Of a stretch of 64,000 nt of DNA, positions 1 through 8,851 are shown one piece after another. Where the stretch lies: contig JBGFRO010000018.1 of NCBI GenBank assembly GCA_041695085.1, forward strand, positions 62,001-126,000, written 5' to 3'. How positions within the stretch are numbered: position 1 is the first letter of the stretch; each line of letters opens with the position of its first letter. Source of the DNA: DYFT01 sp041695085 (GTDB lineage: Bacteria; Bacteroidota; Ignavibacteria; UBA10030). A program made the position numbers and the translations under genes. Under the pieces are notes generated by a model. That model saw only the letters and a list, made by a program, of their open reading frames with translations, did not search any database and was not told the origin of the DNA.

Positions 1-656
1 ATCACATCGGCAGCCAGAACCTGAGACCACTGGAATCCGCGCACGGCAACCTGCAAACCGAGTCCGCCGCGAGAAGAGTCGGATGGATCAGGCCAGTAGG
101 CGTATTGCTTGTCAGGCGCGTCATCCATGCGAAAATACGTTTCCAGATCGGCGTTGTGAATTCCACGACCGAAAAACCCATTCCATAGTCCATCCCACTC
201 CGAAGAACGGTCAGGCCATCTGGAGGGCCACGTGTTCCGCTTATTGCTCATTGCCGGTTCGTTCTGGTTTGGATTTGCGTAGCCGGGCAGTGGCCCCCAC
301 CCCCACGGAACTTTTGTCACCGGATCCGTTCGGATGAACTCTCGATAGTTCGTTTCGAGCGGGTGAATGATGCGGCCTGCCGAGTCGATCGTCTCTGCCT
401 GCACGATGACAGCTATTCCGTCAACATACTGCTGACCCGTTCCCTTCGGCCATTCTCCCGATGGTTTATCCGGCCAGTACGCGATCTCTCCGTGATTAAG
501 AAAGAGCGTACGAACATTGTTCCCATCCATGATTCCCTTCTTCGTGTAGATGACGTTCCCTTTATTCGGATCGATGAAACGACCTTCCTGGGAAAGGATC
601 GACGACGGTATCAGCGCGCTAAGAATAAGAAGGATGAAAGGTACTCGTTTCGTCAT
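1..656 (-). CDS. Exported protein of unknown function, 3' end beyond the window
   Basis: An open frame runs from an ATG at 656 to the window edge without a stop, so about 218 residues are visible. The N-terminus is a clear signal peptide (MTKRVPFILLILSALIPSSILSQ, cleavage after the final A/S-x-S-Q region). The mature part has G-N-N-V-R-T-L-F and N-H-G-E-I-A-Y-W-P segments and many W, P and D residues. I recognise no catalytic motif. It starts 35 bp after the TonB-receptor stop and is very likely co-transcribed with it, which suggests a surface or secreted partner of that receptor. Proteins of this look in Bacteroidota relatives usually end in a type IX sorting domain, but the C-terminus is not in the window. 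There is no strong Shine-Dalgarno sequence, which is common in this phylum. Confidence 0.8.
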   Translation of the reverse strand, partial: MTKRVPFILLILSALIPSSILSQEGRFIDPNKGNVIYTKKGIMDGNNVRTLFLNHGEIAYWPDKPSGEWPKGTGQQYVDGIAVIVQAETIDSAGRIIHPLETNYREFIRTDPVTKVPWGWGPLPGYANPNQNEPAMSNKRNTWPSRWPDRSSEWDGLWNGFFGRGIHNADLETYFRMDDAPDKQYAYWPDPSDSSRGGLGLQVAVRGFQWSQVLAADV

Positions 657-690
657 AGTTTTAACGGATCAACATCCGTCAGACCACTTC

Positions 691-3315
691 TCAGAAGTTC
701 ACCGCAAAGCCAAGAATGATCTGACGGGGGGCGGAATAGAAGTCAGGTCTGGTATAGAATTCCTCAATCGTGTTGATTCCGCGGGGCCTGCCTGAGAAGT
801 TTGCTTCCAGACTGTAACTGGCCCGGCCTGTATCGGTAAAAACATTCAACTCGTTCGCCCTATCGAACAGGTTGTAGATCTTTGCAAAGAGCGTCAGCGG
901 AAAACCAAGCGGGTTCAGATACTTGTTCGCATAGAGATCAACCGTAATGACGGAAGGTCGTGTTTCGCTGTTCAGTAGTCCTGTGCGTTGATTCTGGAAC
1001 GCTGGCGTGTACGGAAGCCCGGAACCGAGTTTACTAATGAAGGTAAATGTATAGTCGGAAGGGGAGCCGACTGTTACAGTGAGGTTGAGCGAATGGCGAC
1101 GATCCCAGTCAAGAGGTGCGAGTTGTTTCTGGCTTTCGCGGGGTGGATCGGTTTGATGATCGAGAAAGACAGAATTGGGATCGGAGGCATTCCCCTTCGC
1201 AATTTGAAATGTATAGTCAAGCGTCACGCCAATGCCTTCCGTTTGCCGCTTTACAAGGGACAGAATGAACCCGCGTGTATTGCCGTAGTCACGATTCACA
1301 TACTGTGAATACTTGTTCCCATTGCCGATATCAAAAATCTCTGTGCCGATCAGATTTCTTACGTCCTTGTAGTACACCGTCAGGTACAGACCGATATCAT
1401 CGCTCAGTTGTTGTTGAAGACCGAGTTCGTACGCCACCGTGCTCTCCGAACGCAGGTTGGGGTTCCCGACCTGAAATGCTCCTGTCACATTCATGTTATA
1501 GGCTGGATTGAGATAGAGAAGATCGAATTGGGGAACCTGAAAGAAGTGTCCATACGAGAGGTGAAGGACGCCGCGATCAGTGATGGGAAATGCGAGACCA
1601 AATCGGGGGCTAAGTTGATACTCCGGATCGGCACGTTTGAGCTGCTTGTCACGGCCGAGCCGGAGCTGTTCGGATAAGACGTTCCATTTGGGATCAAAAT
1701 AGTCGAATCGAATGCCGAGGTTCACAACAAGGTCATTAAACTCCATCTTATCCTGAATATATCCCGCATACTGCTCGGGCCTGATGATGACATCGGCAAA
1801 CTCCGAACGCCCAAAATACACCGGCCGTGGCCGGAAATTCGTTGTTTGGTCATTCCGAATGCCGAAATTATAAACCCAAATACGATGCTTCTTTACTTCC
1901 ACTCCCGATTTGATTTGATGTTCGCGCGTGATCTGACTAACTATATCCGCGTTCGCCAGCCAATACCGGGATTCACGATGAAAATGCAGGTCTTCCGCCC
2001 CCGCAACGTAAAACGCCGGACCGCTCACCATGAGTTTGCGGCGATAGTCCGGATAGCGTAAGTCATATGGGTCCTCATACACATAGGAATCTTCCCGGTT
2101 ACTAAACCATGCGGCCTGCAATTCCGCAAACGTCGTTGGACTGAACACATGGGTGTAGCTGGCACTAGCGAGAGTACTCTTGTTGAAGTTGTGATATGTT
2201 CCATCCGGGTTGTATTTGTAGCGATGGTCATAATGGCGATAGGAGCGATCCTGCCGGAGAACGTTCAGCCGCAGCTTGTTTGATCCGAACAATGTGGAGG
2301 TGATTTTAGCTTGAATGGTTGTTCGCTTGTCCGGGTTCATTGGAACGTACGCGCCGTCACCTGATGCGCCGACATACCACCGCAACGGGTCATCCGATCT
2401 GAAGTCGGATGAATCGGTCGGAAGGAACACTCGCTTCCCATACAGATGGCCGCTATTACGATAGAGGCGACCCGAGAGAAAGAAGGTAATACCGCCCCCG
2501 GACAGGAGAGGGCCGCTGATATTCGCCTGGGCATTGTAGATATCCATCGGGTTCAGGCTGTTGATATTCATGAATAGATCAGATCGGTTGCTGACGTAAT
2601 CCCCAACATATGCAGAGACTTCGCCGGCGTACCGTTCTCCTCCATCTTTCGTCACCTGATTCACAACGCCAGACATTGCCTGCCCGTATTCCGCGTTGAA
2701 AGTTCCGCTGATAACTTCAAGCTCTTGAATTGAGTGATTCTCCGCCATGATCCCCGCAGAGCCGGAGTACGCATCCGTCACTGGGATTCCGTCAATGAGA
2801 TAGAGAACTTCTCCGGAGCGGCCCCCCCGGAAGTGTCCTTCCACAACCCCCGCCTGCAAGTTGATGAGGCCCTGCACATCTTCAACAGGAAATGACCTGA
2901 TCTGATCGGAGCTGACGCGTGCCGATGCAGAAGTCTGATCGCGCAGCACGAGCGGACGACGTGCAACGACAACGATCTCTTCCTGCAGTTCAATTGTAGC
3001 TTCTGAAAGCTCAAAATCGATTGTTGTCGTGAGACCGATCGACACACGGACATTCGTTACACGTGAAGGATGAAAACCGATTGCTGAGGCTTTGAGATTG
3101 TAAACACCGGGGGGAACATTCAGGATCACGTAGTATCCGTCGAGGTCGGTTGCGGCGCCAAGCGTTGTTCCTTCAATGACAACATTAACACCGATCAACG
3201 GCTCCTTTGTGCCAGCATCTAAAACACGACCCGCGATTTTGCCGACCGACCGTGCATCAACAGAAGCTGACACACAACACAACAGCAGAATGCTCAACGC
3301 AGGGTATCTCATCAT
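691..3315 (-). CDS. TonB-dependent outer-membrane receptor with carboxypeptidase-regulatory-like domain
   Basis: This 874-residue protein should form a plugged 22-strand beta-barrel that imports a substrate across the outer membrane using TonB energy. Residues 1-21 are a signal peptide. Residues about 25-110 are a CarboxypepD_reg-like beta-sandwich (G-K-I-A-G-R-V-L-D, then G-V-N-V-V-I-E-G-T). The plug follows at about 125-235, with V-L-Y-L-I-D-G-I-P-V and a V-I-S-G-T-F-N-A-E-Y-G-Q segment. The rest is barrel, ending in the aromatic terminus L-G-F-A-V-N-F used for barrel assembly. The substrate cannot be read from sequence. The partner gene starts 35 bp downstream. The TonB/ExbB/ExbD motor is not in this window. 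Confidence 0.93.
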   Translation of the reverse strand: MMRYPALSILLLCCVSASVDARSVGKIAGRVLDAGTKEPLIGVNVVIEGTTLGAATDLDGYYVILNVPPGVYNLKASAIGFHPSRVTNVRVSIGLTTTIDFELSEATIELQEEIVVVARRPLVLRDQTSASARVSSDQIRSFPVEDVQGLINLQAGVVEGHFRGGRSGEVLYLIDGIPVTDAYSGSAGIMAENHSIQELEVISGTFNAEYGQAMSGVVNQVTKDGGERYAGEVSAYVGDYVSNRSDLFMNINSLNPMDIYNAQANISGPLLSGGGITFFLSGRLYRNSGHLYGKRVFLPTDSSDFRSDDPLRWYVGASGDGAYVPMNPDKRTTIQAKITSTLFGSNKLRLNVLRQDRSYRHYDHRYKYNPDGTYHNFNKSTLASASYTHVFSPTTFAELQAAWFSNREDSYVYEDPYDLRYPDYRRKLMVSGPAFYVAGAEDLHFHRESRYWLANADIVSQITREHQIKSGVEVKKHRIWVYNFGIRNDQTTNFRPRPVYFGRSEFADVIIRPEQYAGYIQDKMEFNDLVVNLGIRFDYFDPKWNVLSEQLRLGRDKQLKRADPEYQLSPRFGLAFPITDRGVLHLSYGHFFQVPQFDLLYLNPAYNMNVTGAFQVGNPNLRSESTVAYELGLQQQLSDDIGLYLTVYYKDVRNLIGTEIFDIGNGNKYSQYVNRDYGNTRGFILSLVKRQTEGIGVTLDYTFQIAKGNASDPNSVFLDHQTDPPRESQKQLAPLDWDRRHSLNLTVTVGSPSDYTFTFISKLGSGLPYTPAFQNQRTGLLNSETRPSVITVDLYANKYLNPLGFPLTLFAKIYNLFDRANELNVFTDTGRASYSLEANFSGRPRGINTIEEFYTRPDFYSAPRQIILGFAVNF

Positions 3316-3341
3316 AGAAACGCCAGCTACAATCTCACTGT

Positions 3342-3367
3342 TTGACTTGAAAAATTCAAGCTGTCAA
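3342..3367. promoter_or_regulatory. Palindrome upstream of the TonB receptor gene
   Basis: A nested palindrome lies 27-52 bp before the receptor start codon. The outer arms are TTGAC and GTCAA, and the inner arms are CTTGAA and TTCAAG around AAA. On the minus strand the outer arm also provides a TTGACA hexamer, but no convincing -10 sits at the right distance. It could be an operator or part of a promoter. The regulator is unknown. Confidence 0.35.
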
Positions 3368-3495
3368 TGGTGCCTTAATTCCGATTTAGACCGGGATTTC
3401 CAATCGTATCTTAGGACCAATTGTGGACGAGGCGCGTCAACAGCAATGATGATACCCTCTTTGGCTGCTGGTCAAATTCCCCAAGACAGCCGTTC

Positions 3496-3701
3496 GTCTC
3501 AACAGTTTTTCACCCATTGGGTGAAGCAGTTGAGACATGCCACCAGGTACCTTTGCGACTTTTCTTTTCAAAAAGAAAAGTCGCACAAAAGAAAACTTGC
3601 CGAAATCAAACGCACGGCGATGGTCTCCTTCACACAGGCCGAAATTCCCCGCCATCCGGCAGCGGATTATTGATAACGATTGAGACAATTGGCGGGGAAT
3701 T
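3496..3701. repeat. Cluster of three inverted repeats in a 686-bp gene-free stretch
   Basis: The stretch 3316-4001 has no credible gene and is dense in hairpins. The first (3496-3536) nests GTCTCAAC/GTTGAGAC around TTCACCC/GGGTGAA. The second (3555-3584) has perfect arms GCGACTTTTCTT and AAGAAAAGTCGC. The third uses AATTCCCCGCCA (3643-3654) and TGGCGGGGAATT (3690-3701). None is followed by a clean T-run, so they do not look like simple terminators. Short open frames over them have no recognisable protein character. The GCCGAAATC motif just after the second hairpin recurs at 18453-18488 and, diverged, near 42304. Confidence 0.7.
3587..3623 (+). repeat. Dispersed intergenic repeat, copy A
   Basis: This 37-bp stretch reads AAAAGAAAAC, two bases, then GCCGAAATCAAACGCACG and a GCGATGG tail. 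It recurs almost unchanged on the opposite strand at 18453-18488, with one substitution and one missing base by eye. Both copies are intergenic, which points to a dispersed repeat rather than a coding motif. Function is unknown. Confidence 0.7.
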
Positions 3702-3860
3702 GAAACCCACACCATCGCCTTCCACCCACATCCCATGATTTCGGCACTGCCCGCGTGCCGCCTACGCACCTCCTCCTGCTCAGACTCTTGTTAAATCGGA
3801 TTTCAGGTGGTGGGCCGAACAACACGACCGTGCTGCTGCGATCCATTCAACAAAGAGACG

Positions 3861-3978
3861 GGGCTGTCCGAAATGTAGGTCGGGACGCCGTCCCGACCAC
3901 GTTGGGGTTGCAAAAGCATCGTACATTCTTCAACTCTCGAACTCACACAAGGGGTTGACGGAACTTTTCGGACAGCCC
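3861..3978. repeat. 118-nt REP-like structured element, copy 1
   Basis: The outer arms GGGCTGTCCGAAA (3861-3873) and TTTCGGACAGCCC (3966-3978) pair perfectly over 13 bp. Inside is a GTAG tetranucleotide (3875-3878) overlapping a 9-bp hairpin (GGTCGGGAC, loop GCC, GTCCCGACC; 3878-3898). A single-stranded conserved block with CTCGAACTC follows. A GTAG foot next to a hairpin is the known hallmark of REP elements handled by RAYT (Y1 transposase) proteins. The same element of identical length occurs at 26433-26550 with compensatory stem changes. It ends 23 bp before the stop codon of the exported protein gene at 4002, so it could also act as a transcript 3' structure. Confidence 0.8.
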
Positions 3979-4001
3979 GCCAGAAAAGGAATCATGCCTT
4001 C

Positions 4002-6548
4002 TTATTTCATGAGGATCATTTTCTTACTGAGAACGGTGTTTCCTGTCGTTAGTCTGTAGAGGTAGAGACCTGTTGCGACCGGATTTCCATGGGTGTCAAG
4101 ACCATTCCATCGTACCGACCATGCGCCGGCTGTCTGAAAGTCATCAACCAGCGTGGCAATGTGTCGGCCGATGATGTTAAAGACCTCCAGCTTTACGCGG
4201 GACGAAATCGGCAGCCGGTACTCGATGGTCGTTGAGGGGTTGAATGGATTGGGGAAATTCTGCAACAACGCATAGGTTGTCGGCACATTCGCCCCTGTGA
4301 GAACCGGCGAATCCCGTTCTACGCTCGTGGCAATTGCTTCAATCGCCCGAACCTCGAAGTCGTCATAGTAAGCGGTGCCGTACCAGAGGGGGAAAGCTCG
4401 TGGACGAACTGAGACCGCTCTGACTTCATTGTGCGGCACGGTGATGATCACCTGATACTGTGTCCAATCCTGTGATCTCCGGTTCAAGACAAACCGGTAT
4501 TCTCCCGAACTGTGCTCTCTCCATCCACCACCATCGACAAACATCTGCCGATGCCACGTCCAGGTGAACCCCAAAGCATACGATGCATTAAACACCGAAT
4601 CCGCCTTCACATCGGTCGTCTTCAACCATGCACTCAAGACATACTTCTTGCCTGCACTATTGGCCGGAATCGGCACCGTCTCGCTGAACCACACCAACTC
4701 ACCCGATGGACGACCCGACGGTGCGGTTACCTTCAACGAATAGCTTCCTGTGCGTGCTTCCGCCGTTGTGACACCCGATCCAGGAAAATACGTCTCACCA
4801 TCGTTACCGCCCGATGGAGCAATCCAATACTGCCACCCTTCATCTGCATCCACAAATCCGTTCCAGTTCTGTCCCGCCCATGCTCCACGACGCCCCACAA
4901 AAATAAAATTATCAAACCACACCGTCCCCGTCGCATTTGCTCCCGCCTCTGCACTGATGTGCATCCTCACCGCTGCCTCCGACAAAATCAACGAACCCAC
5001 CGCATTGGTATCTGCATGCCAGTCCTTCGTCGCCACACTCTGATCCACATTCAGCACAAACGGCTGACCCCCGATCAACTGATTCGCTGCATTGTAAAAC
5101 CAATACTTAATCTGCCACCTCGCAGCATCGTTCGCCGGGTTGGTGTTCACCCCCTGGGTCTTCACCCACGCCCCAACCTTGATGTCTACATCCTTCGGGA
5201 TATTCTCCACCCAATACCGCACGTTGTTCCTCGAAATCCACCGGGCCATCCCACCCGTTGTGGATTTCACAATCTTCAACGACCGCGGCGGACTCTTCGC
5301 CGCATCCGTTGCCCAACTCAATGTCGCTCCACTGGTCCCAGGCTCCGCATCCCACAACGACGGCTTCCCACTCTCAAAACTGCCCATACTGGCTACTGCG
5401 TTTGTCTCGCTCAGTGGCGAAAGCTCGAAGTCGTCATAGTAAGCGGTGCCGTACCAGAGGGGGAAAGCTCGTGGACGAACTGAGACCGCTCTGACTTCAT
5501 TGTGCGGCACGGTGATGATCACCTGATACTGTGTCCAATCCTGTGATCTCCGGTTCAAGACAAACCGGTATTCTCCCGAACTGTGCTCTCTCCATCCACC
5601 ACCATCGACAAACATCTGCCGATGCCACGTCCAGGTGAACCCCAAAGCATACGATGCATTAAACACCGAATCCGCCTTCACATCGGTCGTCTTCAACCAT
5701 GCACTCAAGACATACTTCTTGCCTGCACTATTGGCCGGAATCGGCACCGTCTCGCTGAACCACACCAACTCACCCGATGGACGACCCGACGGTGCGGTTA
5801 CCTTCAACGAATAGCTTCCTGTGCGTGCTTCCGCCGTTGTGACACCCGATCCAGGAAAATACGTCTCACCATCGTTACCGCCCGATGGAGCAATCCAATA
5901 CTGCCACCCTTCATCTGCATCCACAAATCCGTTCCAGTTCTGTCCCGCCCATGCTCCACGACGCCCCACAAAAATAAAATTATCAAACCACACCGTCCCC
6001 GTCGCATTTGCTCCCGCCTCTGCACTGATGTGCATCCTCACCGCTGCCTCCGACAAAATCAACGAACCCACCGCATTGGTATCTGCATGCCAGTCCTTCG
6101 TCGCCACACTCTGATCCACATTCAGCACAAACGGCTGACCCCCGATCAACTGATTCGCTGCATTGTAAAACCAATACTTAATCTGCCACCTCGCAGCATC
6201 GTTCGCCGGGTTGGTGTTCACCCCCTGGGTCTTCACCCACGCCCCAACCTTGATGTCTACATCCTTCGGGATATTCTCCACCCAATACCGCACGTTGTTC
6301 CTCGAAATCCACCGGGCCATCCCACCCGTTGTGGATTTCACAATCTTCAACGACCGCGGCGGACTCTTCGCCGCATCCGTTGCCCAACTCAATGTCGCTC
6401 CACTGGTCCCAGGCTCCGCATCCCACAACGACGGCTTCCCACTCTCAAAACTGCCGTTCGGAAGCAGGTTTGTGTTCTGCGCCGCTGCCCCCGACATGCA
6501 AAGCAACAGAGCAATTGCCTGTCCCAAAAACATGCGCCAGATCTTCAT
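4002..6548 (-). CDS. Type IX-sorted exported protein with two identical 344-residue repeats
   Basis: The protein has 848 residues from the ATG at 6548, chosen because AGGAGA precedes it and it opens directly into a signal peptide (MKIWRMFLGQAIALLLCMSGAAAQ). An upstream in-frame ATG at 6656 would overlap the neighbouring regulator. Each 344-residue repeat holds two beta-sandwich, carbohydrate-binding-like halves (N-G-S-F-E-S-G-K at the front, W-F-D-N-F and Y-Y-D-D-F-E at the ends of the halves), as in CBM4/9-type modules. A 13-residue linker separates the repeats. The C-terminus carries the type IX sorting domain (Q-N-F-P-N-P-F-N-P-S-T-T, then G-L-Y-L-Y-R-L and K-K-M-I-L-M-K). It is probably a secreted or surface-anchored glycan-binding protein. 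No catalytic residues are recognised. A LacI-type regulator gene lies immediately upstream. Confidence 0.85.
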   Translation of the reverse strand: MKIWRMFLGQAIALLLCMSGAAAQNTNLLPNGSFESGKPSLWDAEPGTSGATLSWATDAAKSPPRSLKIVKSTTGGMARWISRNNVRYWVENIPKDVDIKVGAWVKTQGVNTNPANDAARWQIKYWFYNAANQLIGGQPFVLNVDQSVATKDWHADTNAVGSLILSEAAVRMHISAEAGANATGTVWFDNFIFVGRRGAWAGQNWNGFVDADEGWQYWIAPSGGNDGETYFPGSGVTTAEARTGSYSLKVTAPSGRPSGELVWFSETVPIPANSAGKKYVLSAWLKTTDVKADSVFNASYALGFTWTWHRQMFVDGGGWREHSSGEYRFVLNRRSQDWTQYQVIITVPHNEVRAVSVRPRAFPLWYGTAYYDDFELSPLSETNAVASMGSFESGKPSLWDAEPGTSGATLSWATDAAKSPPRSLKIVKSTTGGMARWISRNNVRYWVENIPKDVDIKVGAWVKTQGVNTNPANDAARWQIKYWFYNAANQLIGGQPFVLNVDQSVATKDWHADTNAVGSLILSEAAVRMHISAEAGANATGTVWFDNFIFVGRRGAWAGQNWNGFVDADEGWQYWIAPSGGNDGETYFPGSGVTTAEARTGSYSLKVTAPSGRPSGELVWFSETVPIPANSAGKKYVLSAWLKTTDVKADSVFNASYALGFTWTWHRQMFVDGGGWREHSSGEYRFVLNRRSQDWTQYQVIITVPHNEVRAVSVRPRAFPLWYGTAYYDDFEVRAIEAIATSVERDSPVLTGANVPTTYALLQNFPNPFNPSTTIEYRLPISSRVKLEVFNIIGRHIATLVDDFQTAGAWSVRWNGLDTHGNPVATGLYLYRLTTGNTVLSKKMILMK
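4353..5384. repeat. 1,032-bp tandem repeat, unit 1
   Basis: This unit matches 5424-6455 with a period of 1,071 bp. I found no difference when comparing the two by eye, and translations in all frames agree. A 39-bp linker (5385-5423) separates the units. The ends are sharp: the bases just outside (4352 versus 5423, 5385 versus 6456) differ. Confidence 0.92.
5424..6455. repeat. 1,032-bp tandem repeat, unit 2
   Basis: This is the second unit of the in-frame duplication inside the exported protein gene. It is the N-terminal copy of the protein. Identity at synonymous sites means the duplication is very recent, is being homogenised by gene conversion, or is an assembly product. Confidence 0.92.
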
Positions 6549-6634
6549 GGTTGTCTCCTTGTTTGAAGAAAGGATGAGTGAGTTATAGAATTGACACGAT
6601 TTCGTGGATAAGGGGTTTGGTGACCGTGCAGATT

Positions 6635-7663
6635 CTAATCTGTCTTTATGCCGCACGACTCACGGACAACAAGTTCTACCGGAGCAAGAGTCTTTGTGAC
6701 GATGTTGGTCTGGTGAGTGATCATTTCCATGATTCTGCGGAGTGCGAGTTCTCCCATCTGTTCTCGATGCACGTTGATCGTTGTGAGACGCGGTTCAACA
6801 TACAATCCGGCTTCAATGTTATCGAAACCGACTACCGCCATGTCGTAAGGGACTCTGAGGCCGGACTCCTTGAGGCACTGGATGCTACCGATTGCCATCG
6901 CGTCATTGACGGCAAAAATAGCTGTCGGCCGATCTGTGGAGCTAAGGATCTTCTGCATTGCGCTGTAGCCATTGTCTGTTCTTGTATCGGACTCATCAAC
7001 TTGAACCCAAGCATCGTTCACGGAAAGGCCTCTGGATTGCATCGTCTCGCGAAATGACGAGTAGCGTTCTGCAATGCTTGGATGGTCCAGATCACCACCG
7101 ACAAATCCGATCTTTGTATGTCCCCCACTGTGCAGATGATCAACGACGAGCTGTGCTCCTCCGCGATTGTCCATCACGACAGAAGAAAGATGATAGCGGG
7201 AGACGTCATAATCAATCAGAACAAGAGGAAGCTTGAGTCGCCGGATGTACTCGATCCATGAGAGACCGATTCGACCGGCAATGATGACGCCGTCCACATT
7301 TTGTTCTAACAGAAAGCGCGGAATCTCGTCAGTCTCTCTGACAGTCCTGGCAACGGTGGTCAGAAGAACGTAGTAGTTATGCTTACGCGCTTCGAATTCT
7401 GTTCCCAAGAAGATTTTTGTGTAGAAGGGTTCTGCTTGAGTAAAATGGTCGTCGGTGAGAACGAAGCCGATGTTGCCACTGAGGCTGGAAGCAAGTCCTC
7501 GGGCACTTCTCTGAGGATGATAGCCGAGCTCGTTAATGACCTCTAGAACCTTCCTCCGGGTCTCGTCGCTTACATTCTGACGTTTGTTGAGAACGAGCGA
7601 AACCGTGGAGAGTGAAAGTCCTGCTTTACGGGCAACATCCTTGATGGTTGGTCTGCCCTTCAT
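6635..7663 (-). CDS. LacI/GalR-family transcriptional regulator
   Basis: The 342-residue protein has the usual length of the family. Residues 5-50 form the LacI helix-turn-helix and hinge (T-I-K-D-V-A-R-K-A-G-L-S, S-T-V-S-L-V-L-N, V-I-N-E-L-G-Y-H-P). The rest is a periplasmic-binding-protein-like sensor domain with typical D-G-V-I-I-A, F-V-G-G and V-V-G-F-D-N segments. The effector is probably a sugar, but this cannot be read from sequence. Its promoter region (7677-7794) carries two palindromes of LacI-operator type, one lying over the -10 box, so autoregulation is likely. The exported carbohydrate-binding-like gene starts 86 bp downstream and may be a target. Confidence 0.95.
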   Translation of the reverse strand: MKGRPTIKDVARKAGLSLSTVSLVLNKRQNVSDETRRKVLEVINELGYHPQRSARGLASSLSGNIGFVLTDDHFTQAEPFYTKIFLGTEFEARKHNYYVLLTTVARTVRETDEIPRFLLEQNVDGVIIAGRIGLSWIEYIRRLKLPLVLIDYDVSRYHLSSVVMDNRGGAQLVVDHLHSGGHTKIGFVGGDLDHPSIAERYSSFRETMQSRGLSVNDAWVQVDESDTRTDNGYSAMQKILSSTDRPTAIFAVNDAMAIGSIQCLKESGLRVPYDMAVVGFDNIEAGLYVEPRLTTINVHREQMGELALRRIMEMITHQTNIVTKTLAPVELVVRESCGIKTD

Positions 7664-7676
7664 AAGAGGCCTTTAC

Positions 7677-7692
7677 TTCAAAGCGGTTTGAA
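7677..7692. promoter_or_regulatory. Candidate LacI-family operator O2
   Basis: The palindrome TTCAAAGCGGTTTGAA has six-base arms and a GC-rich centre with a CpG step, the layout used by LacI-family repressors. It lies 14 bp upstream of the regulator's start codon, inside its leader. Confidence 0.55.
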
Positions 7693-7748
7693 ATCGACTG
7701 TTCGAAAGCTTTAGGAATTTCTGAGAATTCAAATGCATAGTGTATTCA

Positions 7749-7770
7749 ACTATCGAAGCGTTTCGATAGT
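7749..7770. promoter_or_regulatory. Candidate LacI-family operator O1 over the promoter
   Basis: Nine-base arms ACTATCGAA and TTCGATAGT flank GCGT, giving an inner ATCGAAGCGTTTCGAT core that closely resembles LacI-family operators. It overlaps the -10 box of the minus-strand promoter at 7766-7794, the classical position for repression. Confidence 0.75.
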
Positions 7771-7794
7771 ACGCCAATATAATCTTTTTGTCAA
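7766..7794 (-). promoter_or_regulatory. Sigma-70-like promoter of the LacI-family gene
   Basis: On the minus strand TTGACA (7789-7794) is followed after exactly 17 nt by TACTAT (7766-7771). The predicted start would be near 7759, giving a leader of about 95 nt. The -10 box sits inside operator O1. The rest of the gene-free stretch, 7795-8020, shows no gene or clear structure. Confidence 0.7.
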
Positions 7795-8020
7795 GTTAAA
7801 TCGGACACCAACGCCCCCTTTTCTGCATAGAACATTCAAGGGGGAGGGAGGCTCGCATAAACTCGCGAAACAGCAAATCCCAAGGTTGCTAAGAACGTTT
7901 AGGATGAGCTGCGCAGAAGAATATCATCCCTATTTCATAGAATAACCGGGCCACTGCTCTTCATCTTAGAAAGGCTGTCCGCCGCATTGAACGTCTTGCC
8001 ACAGTTGTCAATGCTTTCCG

Positions 8021-8590
8021 TTATCTGAGCATTTCGGCAACTGTCTTGAGCAGCGTTTCGGAAGTATAGGGTTTGTACAAGAACCGTACAGATTCGATCT
8101 GTACAATGCCGCCCTCGGGACTTAATCCGCTGACGGCAAGGATTTTGACATGAGGATTGATCCTTCGAAGCGCCCGAATGGTGGCTGCACCGTCCATAGA
8201 CGGCATCATCATATCTGTAATGACGAGCGCAATTTCCCCACTGCGTACCGAATACGTTGCGACTGCCTCCGCTCCATCTGAAGCCGTTATGACCGAGTAC
8301 CCGAAGGCTTCGAGCGTTGCCTTCGTAATCTCCCGGATGCTCATTTCATCATCAACGACGAGGAGAAGCTCGCCGCTGCCTGCGGAGGTGGTCTCCGTTT
8401 CTCCCTCAGGGACCGAATAGGTTGCTTCCTGGGCGGGGAGGTAAATCGTGAACGTTGTTCCTTTGCCGGGCTCGCTTTCAACATTTACAAAGCCGTTGTG
8501 GCTTCTCACAATCGCAAGAACGGTGGAAAGGCCCAATCCCGTCCCCTTGCCGACCTCTTTGGTTGTAAAGAAGGGCTCAAAAATTCTATT
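8021..8590 (-). pseudogene. Truncated hybrid sensor kinase: end of ATPase domain plus receiver domain
   Basis: The readable homology begins at R-I-F-E-P-F-F-T-T-K and G-K-G-T-G-L-G-L-S, the last part of a HATPase_c domain, and continues into a complete receiver domain (L-L-L-V-V-D-D-E, phospho-acceptor in I-T-D-M-M-M-P, lysine in L-Y-K-P-Y). The N box, G1 box, dimerisation domain and sensor are missing. The frame stays open upstream to 8782, but residues there are low-complexity S/P/T and unlike a kinase, so I treat the gene as 5'-deleted. A short receiver-containing product could still be made. No intact parent copy is in the window. Confidence 0.75.
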
Positions 8591-8851
8591 GTTCAAACCG
8601 GGGGAGCTATGCGGAGAAGCAGCAGGTGGTCCTGAAGTTACAGCATAGCTTTCTATACTCGGTGAGTTTGATATTGAAAATCGCGCTTGGGTGGTTGATG
8701 GATCCGGCGAGTCGAAATGAACGATGCTGGCGAGTTCTGAACTGAAAAGGTGCGTTTGCTGTTTCCGCACAGTCCATTGCATATCCGTCCCACCAATCTT
8801 GGCCGCCAGCGCAGCGGGTGAGGCTATGGGTGATGTTCGCGACGCTCGCCT

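Noticed and set aside
4512..6588. Long plus-strand open frames (323 and 327 codons) opposite the exported repeat protein
   Set aside because: They are antisense shadows that exist only because the duplicated gene lacks stops in that frame. The residue make-up (R, H, P, C-rich) is not protein-like and no ribosome-binding site fits.
6549..6656. 36-residue upstream extension of the exported repeat protein
   Set aside because: It would overlap the LacI-family gene, whereas the ATG at 6548 has AGGAGA and begins a signal peptide.
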